Below, piece by piece: positions 1 through 12,554 of a stretch of 64,000 nt of DNA (positions within the stretch are counted from its first letter, which is position 1; every line of letters starts with the position of its first letter). Under the pieces are notes generated by a model, which saw only the letters and a list, made by a program, of their open reading frames with translations, was not told the DNA's origin and ran no database searches. A program made the position numbers and the translations under genes. This stretch comes from Chrysomallon squamiferum (lineage: Eukaryota; Mollusca; Gastropoda; Neomphalida; Peltospiridae). Where the stretch lies: contig CM022670.1 of the NCBI GenBank assembly GCA_012295275.1, forward strand, positions 30,214,938 to 30,278,937, written 5' to 3'.

Positions 1-3000
1 TGATGATGATAATTATCATTATTATTACCATCAGTCTGTGGCTCAGAATTACCATTCCTGAAATAATTAGTTATAAAAATATAAAACAGGAAAAATATTT
101 ATCACATTTATGTTAATAAAAAAATATATATATAAAAAAGATATGAAGAACTGAAAAACAAGATAATCATTCATATCTAATAAAATGTTTTTATAGTGAT
201 GTTAAAAAATTAAGTTAAAATTAAATTTAATTTAAGGCTCATATCATTAGAAAAAAGTCCATTAGTGTTTCCTAAATTGGGAAGAATGATGTAAGCAAGT
301 TTATTTTTACAAACCTTGTTAAGTTAATATATATTTCTCACGAGAATATAATTGATTACAATTTGTAAGGTTTTCATTGGCAATATTTTAAGATATCATA
401 GCTGAAAATGATTTGCTAGAAGGAGTTGTGGTCCATTAATACAGGAGTATTCTTAGCTTCCAAGAAAATAATAATAATAATAATAATAAACAGTTTAAAA
501 ATACAAACTCTGAGAAAAAACCGTTACAGGGTTTACTGGATATAATGATACAACAAACCTTGAAAATAAAAGTTACAAACGAGATGAATATGCCATAGAT
601 TATCAAAATTACCACCTGTTCCACAGATGATTGTGTTTTCCTGTTATAGGAACAAGCATGATATAAAATCTTTTATTGTAATAATAAAACATTATATATT
701 TCAATGACATCAATAACACAAATTCACTTTGCCCAAACAATGTCATTAAGTTAAACATTAATTTCAGTTTTAATCAAAAATATCTACTTTTGAAAACTCA
801 TTTTACAGTTTGTAAAATAAAGTTTAGTAATTATTACCATAAAACCTAAAAGCACCCACGCACAAAAATGTGCCTGTTCTCTCTATATTTACTGTGTCCA
901 AGAAGACCTTATCCTAATACCATGAGTTCCCTGGTGCATTCTAAACATGTTCAAATTATGACTGTCCCTTGATGCTTCATTGTTTTGATAGCTGGCCAGA
1001 TGATACCAGGAAGTGCAGAACTAGCTGTTGAAAACAGCAAAAGCTTTCAGCAGTGGGAAAATTTCACAAACAAACAAGTGACAGACAGCTCATAAAATGA
1101 CAAATGAAGCACAATGCAGCCAGGATGATGCCCTGCCTCAAACTGTTTGAACTTGGGGCTGTCAAGACATCACCAGTGTTACCCAAAACTGTCAATAATC
1201 ACCAGATTGTGGCATCAGTCTGTCCATGCTGTTAGACATTTATTGAAATAGTACACTGTTTCAACAGAAAGTAGAATTTAAGCCCACACTACTAAGTTTT
1301 CTGGAGAATGTATTAAATTCATATTATTAAAACTTTATGAAAATGGTATGTTTTTTTAGAATGCTTACAACTGCCTTCATATTATCAGACCATTATCAAA
1401 ATTATAAACACAGGTCTTCTCTAGATTCATTAATAATAATTTTATTAGGCACTTACCAATTTTTATGTAGGTTAAAATGCACTACAAAATATATTTCAGG
1501 AAGAAAAAATCAAAAAAATCAAAAAAATCAACAACTAGTTAAAAATCCATATGAACTGTTTTCTGAAAGAAAAATACCAAAGGTATATAATCTTTACACT
1601 TATAAAATGAGATTATCACTTAAAAATGTGTTGTTCACATTTCACACTACTACTTTTTAATTAGTATTATTAAGAATTTTAATTAGTCAAATTCTTTCTC
1701 ATATGATTGTTACATAGATATATCAGAGAGCATTCCAATAACCAGACTAGTCTTGGAATGTAATCTATAGATTTGACCCACTCCAGACAACAAACACCAC
1801 TATTACTTATCAATAAATAACCCATACACTTAGTATCACTCCGAAAGAGATAAAGTATTGCTTCACAGTGATGGCTATGAATAGTACATGTTATTTCACC
1901 ACAAAGTAGATAAAAACCTAGACACAAACTATAAACAGACAAATATTAATAGAGTTTAAAATCAATTACAAGAAAGTCACATATCTGACCTGTGTTCTGC
2001 TGGGAAACAAAAAGCCAATAAGCAACCTTATGCAACACTGAAAATTATATATTCCTGCATTCTGTAAATGACTGCTAACTAATCCTGTAGACAAATAAAA
2101 CAAGTGTATAAAGAAAGAAGTAAAATTTCCCCACAGTCAAGAGTTGGAGAAAGAATTAAGCAGAACACATAGTGATTGACATATGTTATAGGACAGTTAA
2201 TTCACAACTCATTATATGGCTGTCAAAATGGGAGGTATTTAGTATACCTGAAATTGTAAAGGTGAAAAGCTGAACATTTTTTTAAATGCCTTTTAGAGAT
2301 TTATTGATATACTTAACATTGTGTAACTGAACCATGATCCTGCAGTTAAAACAAGAAAATAAACTTAGAAATATACAGGTAAAATAAACAATATTCCACA
2401 ACGAAAAGACAAAGGAAGTATAAATGTTCCAGCATTTAAAAAAGTTCTTTCTCTAATGAGAATATAAAATTTCCATTTAAAATTTGTTGTTGACATGTCA
2501 GATTACATTTAATAATGATAATTAATAAACAGAGAAAAAGTTTTTTTTTGGTTTCTGTTTTTTTTCTGAAAATAACTGAAAGATTACTACCTGATAATAT
2601 TTTAGTATATTTCAAGTTAAATTTCTGTTAGATATGTTTATTTCTTTCTTTCATCCCTCTCTCGTTCTCTCTCTTTTTTTTCTTCTTTTTTTTTTAACAA
2701 TAATGCAAGAGTTAAATTCATTTTTACCATTACATAAAATACTTGTATTAATTAGCAGTAAAAAATCTTTTCTAGACATCTTCCCACAGATAATACAAAA
2801 TCATATCATGGTTTTTGATAAACTAATTATAGGACATCAGATTATGCAGTAAATAATCTAAGGTGGAACAATGATTCCATCATATGTAGTCTGCTTTAAA
2901 TCAGTGCTTAACTATTAAACTATAGTGTGAACTGATAATTTCTTGGAGCTAATGTTTGTTTAATAATTTTAAACTGGAATGAATTAAGCAATTTTATTTT

Positions 3001-3366
3001 AAACTGGATTAACTGTAGCATAACTGTTTATTTTGTAATGACTTTATTTACCTTCTTCTTATCAACATCATCATTATTCATTTATATTTGTTAAAAGAAA
3101 AAAAAAACCTTTTATTTGATTAGATTAAAATCTTTTTTCTTCTGTTTTTCAATCAAATCTGTGTCAAGATGCCAACCCTATTTTTTCTCTGGCACAAAAT
3201 TATGCAGTATTTATATTATTTCATAAATCATTCTTACTAAAACATGACAAGAGATGTGTTTCCTGTTGAAATAACTTCTTATCTAGGATTAAAACTGTCA
3301 AGTATATTACTAGATCATGTTAAGTGGGGTATCTGAATCAATGACAATAATGATTACCAGAAAGTG
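1..3366. other. AT-rich non-coding DNA
   Basis: I see no supportable gene here. There is a short AAT run near 468-490, an A-rich stretch with a reiterated 9-mer near 1505-1530, and a T/CT-rich run at about 2640-2695. The part from about 840 to 1260 is less AT-rich than its surroundings but has no long open frame and no recognisable domain. Confidence 0.5.
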
Positions 3367-3680
3367 GATTAGTGGCATCACTTTTGCTTGAAAATGGTCT
3401 AGAGCAGGCATGGGCAACCTTTTTCGAGAAGCAGGCCACATGACTAATTTGCAGTGTAAATGGAACAATTAGGTGGGCCATTCAGAAAGCCGCACAGGCC
3501 CCAGTTTGCCCATGACTGGTCTAGTGGTATCTTTTTTATTGGAACATGGACCAATGGGATCACTTTTACTAGAAGATGGACCAGTGGAATAATTTTTATT
3601 GGAATGTGAACTAGAAAGATTTTTTATTTTTATTTTTTTTTTTTTTAATGTTTTTGTGGAACATGAACCAGAATTGAAAA
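3367..3680. repeat. Degenerate minisatellite of about 30-36 bp
   Basis: A motif of the form 'agtggnatcacttttattgg' followed by 'aacatggacc' recurs at least five times with divergence. Copies are visible before and after the hAT MITE at 3405-3518, which interrupts the array, and the tail degenerates into a T-rich tract near 3615-3645. No coding potential is apparent. Confidence 0.6.
3405..3518. mobile_element. hAT-type MITE, 114 bp
   Basis: The ends are inverted repeats: the left end begins caggcatgggcaac and the reverse complement of the right end begins cagtcatgggcaaac. The flanks are an imperfect 8-bp direct repeat, gtctagag at 3397-3404 and gtctagtg at 3519-3526. Eight-base target duplications and CA-starting termini are hallmarks of hAT transposons. 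The element has no coding capacity, so it would need a transposase supplied in trans. It sits inside a minisatellite, and the unit it interrupts resumes directly after it. Confidence 0.75.
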
Positions 3681-4019
3681 CTCTTGATCCTGTTGCTACT
3701 GATCAACATGAAAATGAAAACAAACAATAATTCAATGTGCTTTGCCCAGTGTAACCTTGAACATGTTGACCATTAAAACTGGCATCATATTATGTTGTCA
3801 AAAAGGAGATTATAGACACCAAGCTGATATGGATTTGGTGTCTATTGGCAAGCACATGCTGAGTCTTAAGAGAAATAACCATGAAAGGAATAAAGTTTAA
3901 TTTGGTTTTCTTTTTTCTCAGTGCAAAATGACATTAGTGAAAGCTGTAACTGCTTATTTAGTACAAACTGGGTGATCTGGTTGATATCTAAAAAATAAAT
4001 AAACAACTTGAATTTAGAT

Positions 4020-4175
4020 AGCTGTCTAAGTAAAGAATGAATGTTTTTATGGATGGACGATAGATATAAGAAAATAGTTTGATGGATAGATAGATGGATA
4101 CAGATGAATAGATGATGGGTAGAAGAATGGACAGATAGGTAAACAGTCAGAGAGCTATCTAAGTGGATGGATGAC
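4020..4175. repeat. Degenerate GATA/GATG microsatellite
   Basis: Repeated gatagatgga-type tetramers with many substitutions. The open frame on the minus strand over this stretch is Ser/His/Ile-rich because of the repeat and is not a gene. Confidence 0.6.
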
Positions 4176-4531
4176 ATGAAATGCACATTTTAATCTGAAT
4201 TTATGATATATGAGGATTAAAAATATATAGTCGACAGCTGGAGCAATGCATGAAGAAATTAAAAATTAATAAATAGATTTTTCTAATAATAAAGAATTCA
4301 AAGTTATGATTCAACATACTTATTTCACAAAAGGCCATGAAGTGTCACATCTTGGAAGTGTGAAAATAATGCATTAAAAAATAATCCTTTCTGTTTATTT
4401 TTCATCTTCCCTGGGACATTTCATCAAAGTCTAATATCTTTCTACATACAAATATATTTCAATGGATTAATACATTACAACAAAATAAAAGTAAAATATA
4501 ACTGTTACTTACCAAGGTGTAGTCAAAAATA

Positions 4532-5655
4532 TACTCTAACAAAAAAGAAACGCAAAAGTAGATTTTATTAAAATTGGAAATATCTATCTAATGGATCAAC
4601 AGAAAGCAGCAGAATGTTCACATTTTACATACACTTTCACAATTCATTAATATTAATGGTATTACATTGAAAAGGTTAAAATTCAAGGTTATAACATTAT
4701 AATATCAATACCTTGTGTGCCCACCATGGGAGTCCTGAACTGCCTGACATCTCCTTCCCATGGCAGTAACGACATTACAAATTACACCTTGTGGAATAGT
4801 GGCCCACTCTGTCTGAAGGAATAATGCCAACTGAGCACGATTCTGTGGCTGTAATTGATGCTGCCTCAGTCATCCATCCAACTCATCCCATAAATACTCT
4901 ATAGGGTTCAAATCTGGAGATTTAGAGGGCCAGGGCAGGACCTGAATGTTATTGTTGTGTAGGTACGTTGTTGTGAGTCTGGCTGTATGTGGTCTTGCAT
5001 TGTCATGCTGGAATACAGTGTTACCATAATTCATAATTGGAGTGACATGTGGCTGCAAAATTTCATCTCTGTATTTCTGTGCCATTACATTGCCTTGGAT
5101 GTGAACCAGGTTGGTATTGCTAAAGCAATAGAGGTTGCCATGGTGGTTCTAACCCGTAGATGAAGTACCCATATGTAGCGGTCAAGGGCCTTGGTGGTTA
5201 CACGTGGTCTGGGACGGTCACCTGTTGTTTGGTGTTGCTGGAACCAATACCACAATCTCAAGATGGTGCTTGGGGATACATGGAACACCTGGGCTACGGC
5301 CAAGAAGGATTCGCCAGATTGTAAACGGCCAATGGCGTTGTTTCATTGCAGTTCACTCAGTTGTCGCATTTGCTTGATGTTGGGTCAGAACAAAAATAAC
5401 AAACAGAAGCATTTTTATAACCCTTGTATTCAAGTTTCATGTGCCATGCGTGCACATGCACTGGTTTGCATGAGAGGACATTTAAACACGATCGTAGCCT
5501 TTATTTTGTGTTACCTGTTTTTTGGCGCCTGTAACAAAAGCTATACATTTGAATCACCAAATGTCATTATATTAATAGTTTGTACATCGATATGTGTCAG
5601 TTTACAATAGTTATCTAAGAAAGCAACCATTTTGCATTTCTTTTATGGTAGAGTA
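4532..5655 (-). mobile_element. Internally deleted Tc1-like transposon
   Basis: Terminal inverted repeats of roughly 26 bp start ctctaacaaaaaagaaacgc on the left and are matched, inverted and with a few mismatches, at 5629-5653 on the right. TA dinucleotides flank both ends (4532-4533 and 5654-5655), the target duplication typical of the Tc1/mariner superfamily. The interior codes, on the minus strand, for two pieces of a Tc1-type transposase. At about 1.12 kb it is shorter than a full-length Tc1 element (about 1.6 kb), matching an internal loss in the transposase. Confidence 0.88.
4705..5369 (-). pseudogene. Tc1-like transposase, decayed
   Basis: In an intact element this enzyme would cut and paste at TA sites through a DDE catalytic triad. 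The N-terminal frame opens with Met-Arg-Gln-Leu-Ser-Glu-Leu-Gln and is broken at once by a TGA at 5343-5345, probably a mutated CGA arginine codon. It continues with an HTH-like region of the NNAIGRLQSGES and HVSPSTILRLW type. The frame then jumps near 5100-5160, where about 350 bp coding for the first catalytic Asp appears to be missing. The second frame resumes with VHIQGNVMAQKYRDEIL, keeps the second Asp in QHDNARPHTAR and the Glu in SPDLNPIEYLWD, meets a TGA at 4870-4872, then stays readable to a natural stop at 4705. Nonfunctional as a transposase. Family assignment is secure; the size of the deletion is an estimate. Confidence 0.88.
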
Positions 5656-8600
5656 TAATTTTCAATTCTTGATCTTTGAGGTCAAGTTTAAATCTTTTTA
5701 TAGATAAAGGTTGAGAAGGCTTTACCAAAACACAAAGACAATAATTAAAAAAAAAAAAATCCTGTAAGGTGTATTTTACAAAAATTCATGGATTTTTTTA
5801 TATTTTTTTTGCCCATGCTTTTTGTGTATTATCCATGTATAATTATTATGCATAGATGACCACTTTGAAATACTAGTTATGATGATATGGGTGTGGAATA
5901 TCTCTGTCAGATCATCATCAGAAAACTGTTGGTGCATGCTAGATATGAGCATAATCTGTGAAATTTCCTGTGTTCTGCCCAAGACAGGAATGCTAGATAA
6001 TCAGAAGAAGATTAGATAATCCATATCAGGATCACATAATTATTTATTAAAATTCCCAACTGTCTTTTGTTGCTGAATAATGGTTGTAAAAGATTTCGTC
6101 GTTCATATCATCATAATGCAGAAACTTAACACTTGACATGAAATAATTTTAATTATAAAACATTATAAGATGTCATGAAATAAATACACATTTATTGTAA
6201 CAGTGAAGTAACAGTAAATACAGCAACAAACAGAATGTAGAGCTTAATATTATTAAGCATTTAACACTAGAAAGAAGCATTAAAATATCCATGTATTAGA
6301 TATTCACATAGTTAAGGAATTTACTACACTGTGGTTAAATGACATAAAAATTTATAAACTATTTTATCAAATGTATTAAAATGTAACAGTTAAAAGATAT
6401 TTACAAACTAAGGTGTTATTTTCTTTGACTTTTGTATGCAATATGATAATCATGGCTTCTACATCATTTTTGAAATTTATAGCAGAAATCCCTTGCTTTC
6501 CAGCCAATAAATAAAAAATAAATAATGATAATAAAAATGCACAAAAATTTGTTTTTCAAACTACTGGCCTCAAAGTAATTGGGCTGAAATTGAAAAGAAC
6601 TAATTATGTATGTAAATTAATAATTTATACACAAAGAACTCAATGTTTTGTCATGAGTGACAAATGAAAAAAAAAAAAATTGGAAACAAGATAGATTTTT
6701 ATACTGAATTGTCTTGAAAACTGATACTGAAAAAACATTAAACCAATCCTTATTTTGCAATCATATGATATTAAATAACATCTGGTTATATAACTGAACA
6801 ACACTTTTTCAAAAATTGAACTTTAAAATCCATTAATTAGAATACCCAAAAGTAAAATTATACTCAACAATACAACTATATAAATGACTTTGAAAACTTT
6901 GGTGTTCAAGGAAAGACTATTGATACTATTCATAAATGAGGAATTAATTAATCTTCATCACAACTGGATAATTGATCTCATTGTAGAGGTGGTCATTAAA
7001 TAATGGCTGCTGTTTAAGCAGGCTTGACTGTATTTAAGTTGTTTCTGATTAGATGACCCGATTAATCAATACGAAAGAGGGCACAGCTTTAGTTCTTACA
7101 GTAATCTTTGATTATAAATGTGAAGAGAGCATGATGAAATAGTAAGAACCAGTGATATCAGAAATATAAATCTGATATTCCACAATCTTTATGACACACC
7201 CCAAACAATTATAACCTTGATAAAGCATGAAAGCAATGATCCAAAACACACACACATACACACATTATATTTTTATATATAGACACACATGCCATGCATA
7301 TTTATATATATATAAAACTATATTTTCTGTTATTTCACTTGCCACTTCTAACACATGCAATATTTTTTGTTTGTTTTTATTCTGTTAATCATACTCACAT
7401 TATTTTTTTTAGTTATCTTTCTTTTACAGAAATGACAATGTTGTTTTAACAAAAGTAGTCAGTGAAAAAAAAAAAAGTACTGCTGCTTAAATCTACCTTT
7501 GGTTTATTCTTTCAGAGCCATACAGTCACTGCATTGTCAGGTAAATGATTTCTATCTGTTGCCTAGCAACACTAACTAACAAATTAGGTGTTCTTGTGAC
7601 TAGCAAAGTGCATTCAAAAGTCAGTTGTACAGTGGTTGTGATATATTACAGTTTAATTAATACCATGTAATTTATTCTGCCTTAGTTAATCAGCTGATTC
7701 ATAATAACATTGCTCTGTTACCTGAAATCTGCTAATGTGCAGAAAACAAAAATTACCACCTTCATTATGAGGTTGTTTATTAGAGGAAGGAAGAGAAAAT
7801 TATATTTATTTGTTCAGTAAAAATTCAGTGTGTAATTCCTCATCTTATTAAGAAAACAGGGAAACTGAAGTGTTCTTTTATTAGCAGTCAAATATACAAT
7901 TTGTCATTTTGTTAAGGAAATGCTGCATTTCAAAATGTGATAATGTTCTCAAAACTAATTTTGTTTTATCACATTCTTTAGTGTCGCTGCTGTGATGTTT
8001 TTTCTTAGGAGTTATTAAAGATAAGTCATAGAATATTTTCTTCATCTGGCTAATAGTGTAACAGATATTAACAAAATTAGGATCTTAAGGGCTGGTGACT
8101 TTTTTATTAATTTACAAATAATTTGACTGAAGAAATAATTATAGTACATGCTACATACCTTCAAGTTATGTTTTGTTTTCTACTGTCCAATCTTGGTTAA
8201 TAACAAAATATAACAGTGTTACATACATTGTTGACTGATTTACTCTAAAGCTTCTTTTTCTAGAACAGGAAAAAATAAAGCTACAAGATGATGCCACAGA
8301 TCATATTTTATATTTTACAACAATATTATTTTTGTTTTTGTACTTTGTTATGTGATCCAAAACTATAAAGTAAAATCTTGAAAGCATAAATTTCTTTTGG
8401 ACAGTTCATTCTTACTGCTACAGTCACATGTTATAGTATGATGTGGCAATGTATGTTCAGATTATATAACCTCTGTCAGTCTGTATGATGAATTGCATGT
8501 AATACAGGTAGGCTACAATGTCTAGACAGTCACTGAAAGATGATGAAGCACATTCTATAAACTCACACATTCTAAAATTATACAATTATTTATAACATGA

Positions 8601-10251
8601 AACATCAGAATTCAAATATTTATACAACACCTGTTTCTTTTTGTTAAGACATGGAAATAAATAGTTTCTGAATAAATCAGCAAATAAGGAAAGAATGATA
8701 CTTGAACTCTTAATCATGCATGACTTCCCTCGGTGTGAATCTAACACACATGAAATTCACATCAAGCAAAACACCTGTAAAGAAATATTTATTTTTTAAT
8801 CTTCCTTGTTTAAAGTTATCATGACCAGCAACTTCACGTCACTTCTTTGTATTTGTCTCTTTATTTTTACATCAAATCCTCACAAAAATATAAGAAATAT
8901 AGAAAGAATAAAATTTAAAAAGAAATAAAACAATTTTTTTTTATTAATATTTAAAAAGAAATTCTTTAAAAAAAGGTTTGTGATGAAGAAAAACAGCCTT
9001 CAGTGAATATTAAATTTTCATTGCTATCAAGAAACTATTTGAAAATGCAGAATTATATTATAAATATTGTTATTTATGTTTTATTATTATTTTTTTTTTA
9101 CAAATTACAGCATATTTTTCTTTGAAAATTTTCCTAAAGAACAATAACAAAAAAAGAAATTTCTCTGCAAATGCCAGTTATAATATGCATCTATATTACT
9201 GTTTCCTTGATTTACTTAAATTCACTTTTTTCTTCTTTAATAATCATCACTTCCTTTAAATCTACATATTTTGACATGTCATATTCCCTTTCTCTTTTTG
9301 TTTACCTGAATATTTAAAAATAATAATAATAATAATATATATATTTTTTTTTATCTCCATCCACTTCTTATATATCATCCTACAGCTATTTCCTGGTTTA
9401 GCTAATTTATTCCCATTCCAGCAAGTGCCCCAGTGATGACCTGTTTATTAAAAGCCACATTTTGTGACATTATAATATTTCGTGTTTATAAGAAGGTAGT
9501 CAATAAAAAAATATCACCATTAAATGGCAGGGACAGGTCTGTTTCTTCATAAAATGATAATAATAATAATTTTAAAACAACAATAATAAAAACAACAGCA
9601 ACAACATTAACAATAACAGTAATAATAATAATAATGTCAATTACAATAATAATCTTTACTTGACATTTAATAACAGTTAACTATGAACTGTAGGGAAAAA
9701 AAAGCATTGTTTGATATCATTAAACGATCATTATTTTATTCAAACTATTATCAGTATTATGAATTCCTATTTACTTAACTTTCCTATAAATACTCACCAT
9801 ATCTTGTAAATTTTTCAAATTAATGTTACCTGAGAAATAACACAACTCATATGCCATCGTTACCTGTTATGTAACACTGCAAAACAGCAAGATCTCAAAA
9901 GTCACACTGCTTCAAGGCAAATGAATAAACTGCATGATTAATGAGGGTGTGTTTAAGTAATAAAAGTTTTTACTGTTAGATGTTTCAAGATGTCATTATC
10001 ACCAAACTGTAGACATTATTTGTAATGATGTTTGTATGAAAACAAAAATGTTATGGTTTGATATAAAGTCTGAAAATGCAATATTGTAGACAAGTGTCTA
10101 TAGGAGTCTGGCTGTTTTTATTTATTGTCATTTTTAATTTTATTATTATTTATTTATTTATTTATTTATTTAGCATTAGGATAATATAACTGAGAATAAA
10201 CTGCATGCTGCTTTACCATAAGCTACTGTTATTTATTAGCAACATGGTTTA
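5656..10251. other. AT-rich non-coding DNA with simple repeats
   Basis: No gene is supportable. Contents include an A-run at about 5747-5759, CA/TA repeats at about 7240-7315, an AAT/AAC-rich stretch at 9555-9640 and an ATTT run at about 10138-10172. A possible minus-strand microexon at 9798-9829 is listed separately. Confidence 0.5.
9798..9829 (-). other. Candidate 32-nt microexon
   Basis: On the minus strand an acceptor with a short pyrimidine-leaning tract (ttgtgttatttctcag) is followed by 32 nt and then a perfect donor, ATG|GTGAGT. Only one of the three frames is open. It reads Asn-Ile-Asn-Leu-Lys-Asn-Leu-Gln-Asp-Met, entering with two bases of a split codon and leaving in phase 0. It is on the same strand as the PDZ exon, about 49 kb downstream. 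Splice-like signals this short can occur by chance in 64 kb, so this is speculative. Confidence 0.2.
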
Positions 10252-10325
10252 TTCTGAATATACCTTCCCAGAAAACTGAAACCACAGCCTTTAACAAACC
10301 AGACATGTGACTGGAACATGAAACA
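10252..10325 (+). repeat. Dispersed repeat, copy 1 (about 74 bp)
   Basis: Begins attctgaatataccttccc and ends ctggaacatgaaaca. It is closely matched in the same orientation at 15652-15729, where a 6-bp insertion (about tattaa) and a few substitutions distinguish the copies. Family unknown. Confidence 0.75.
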
Positions 10326-10373
10326 GTCTAATTAATGCACCTAGGACATCTTTGAAATTACAACAACAACAAA

Positions 10374-10375
<2 letters not shown>

Positions 10376-10429
<54 letters not shown>

Positions 10430-10430
10430 T
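10376..10430. repeat. (AAT)n microsatellite
   Basis: Near-perfect AAT array of about 18 units. The minus-strand open frame across it is a poly-isoleucine artefact. Confidence 0.95.
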
Positions 10431-11309
10431 CCTCATAAAACATAAGTACCTGGATTTCACTCTTAAACATAATAATCATTGAGCTTTGTTTTGATATACC
10501 AGAATTAGAAGAAAAAAAAAACATCAAAGGAAAAAATGCTTGGAGGTTGTTGAGAAATGTGGCTGAAAATGTCCTGGTGAATAACAAAGGGTGAAATACA
10601 AACAGTTAATAGAAAAGCTGATAAAGACATGTGAAAGCTTGGATACCAGATGTCTCTGAAATTGGAAATGGGATTGCAACATGATGGGTGGAACTATCTG
10701 TGGGGGTTAGTAGCTCATATGTCTTTGAAAGCTGTTCATTTTTTGATTTGTTGCTGATTTATATCTGCATAGTTGAATTTAATTAATAAATGCCATTAAA
10801 ATCCATCAACACAGTGTTCTGTATATTTATCTTTGGTGTGAAAAATCATACAAATTTGTAAAACATTCTAAAGGAAGTAGTGATATTTCTGTAATCACTA
10901 CACTTTAACTAAATGTAATCAACACAACAATTGACATAACTAAGAACTTTGAAAATGTCTGTTACTCATTCAAATGTTTTATTTTTTTAATTAAAAAACA
11001 CTTTATGAGTCTGGTTATTAAAATATTGACATCCTTAGATATAATAATATTTATGGAAAGTTAAAACAATAAACAATAAAAAGAATGAAAGATAGCAGAA
11101 AAGAAAACAATGTTTGGTGCTTATGAATTTGACACAGATGCATATGGAAAAATAATTTGTTTAACCACAAGCAGACACAACACACACAAAACAAGCTTTC
11201 ACACCTTATTAAAAAATAACTAATGACATTTCTGGGCCAAAACAAATTCCAGTATGTCACACATTTCAATCTGAGGATTAACACCATGGCTTTCATATAT
11301 AGCTTTATC

Positions 11310-11625
11310 TAGTTCAGTGTCTTTGATGAATGTTTCATGTCTAACAAAATAAATCTAGTTAACTTAGGTAAAATATCTCTTTTTTGGTTTCTGTGATAAA
11401 AGATTTAAGTTTAGCAAAGCAAATTCTGTTTTAATGAAGGTAGCAACTTTATTAAAATAACTATTTTTTTGTGTCTGTGATGAAGGATTCAAGTCTAACA
11501 AAGGAAATTCTGTTTTAATAAAGGTAGCAACTTTATTAAAATACCTTTTTTTGTGTGTCTGTGATGACTGATTGAAGTTTAACAAAGCAAATTCTGTTTT
11601 AACAAAAGTAGCAACTTTATTATAA
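11310..11625 (-). repeat. 84-bp tandem repeat, 3 clear copies plus a diverged one
   Basis: The decamer aaattctgtt recurs at 11421, 11505 and 11589, exactly 84 bp apart, within a longer conserved unit. A more diverged unit precedes them at about 11318-11366. Because 84 is divisible by three, the minus strand stays open (11364-11726, 120 codons) and reads as 28-residue repeats of the form FNKVATFIKTEFALLNLN plus a Ser/Gln/Lys-rich linker. Neither flank extends the repeat into a recognisable protein, and there is no promoter or splice evidence. It may be a minisatellite with an accidental frame or a fragment of a repetitive protein. Confidence 0.75.
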
Positions 11626-12263
11626 AACCAAAAACCACAGTGACCCACAAATAAAGTTTGAAGAGAAAAATAAGTAATAAGATACATTATTAGCAAAAAC
11701 CTTTGAGGATAAATGAACCTTGGCATGTTTATCAGTCATGGCTGATGAGGTTTCAATGGTCAGTCACCATTTCTGTGTTGACCCATGACAGTTAAACAGT
11801 TGTAAAACTATTCAAGCCATTTCTACTTGACATCTTGCATGAACAAAAACTGGATCTATATCCAGGAGTAGGCAGACAGGTAAAAATATTAATAAAAATG
11901 AACACATTTGTTGATTTTATTAATCCAATCATGAGACAATGGTATCACAAATATTAGAATCAATTACACTGATTTTTTTTTTTTTTTACATATGTCATAT
12001 CTTGGTTAATCTTAAATGACATCAAAATACTCTTAGAAGTTTACGGTCCACATTCAATCAAAACTTTCATTATATGGAGCCTACAACAGGCTCCTGAAAG
12101 CTTTAAACTTTATACTTTTTTGTTGACAATACCTTCATCACCATATTAAGGTACCTATTACACTATTAGTTATAATAACCACACTGATGCTGATGTCTTG
12201 TTTCTTAATGATTGTTTAACTATTTGTCTTTATGTTCTCTGTGTGTTGGGGATTCCTCTATAG

Positions 12264-12554
12264 CACTGGTTTTCAACCTTTTTCATACCGCAACCTCTTA
12301 TGATAAACTCATTATGACCGATGACCCCTTCAAAAATTTTGATTCTATAATATCTAGGGTTACCATATTTTCATCAATCAAAGACAGTACAAAAGGAATC
12401 TATATTCACTACGATTGGTCCCAAACCTATCTACACATTTTTATTTATTCCTCCTTACAAGTCAAGCTGACAAAATCTAAAACATGCCCTTACTCAAGAA
12501 CGATCCCATGACCTCCAGAAAAAAGGCTGGTGACCCTCAGGTTGAAAACCTATG
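12264..12554. mobile_element. hAT-type MITE, 291 bp, perfect target duplication
   Basis: The element is bracketed by identical 8-bp direct repeats, ctctatag at 12256-12263 and 12555-12562. Its termini are inverted: cactggttttcaacct on the left, and cataggttttcaacct read from the right. This is the hAT signature. The plus-strand open frame at 12212-12511 lies mostly inside it and spans its left end, so it is not a gene. The perfect target duplication suggests a fairly recent insertion compared with other elements here. Confidence 0.88.

Noticed and set aside
10291-10587. Poly-isoleucine minus-strand frame
   Set aside because: Translation of an AAT microsatellite.
12212-12511. 99-codon plus-strand frame
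   Set aside because: It spans a hAT MITE and its left flank; no domain.
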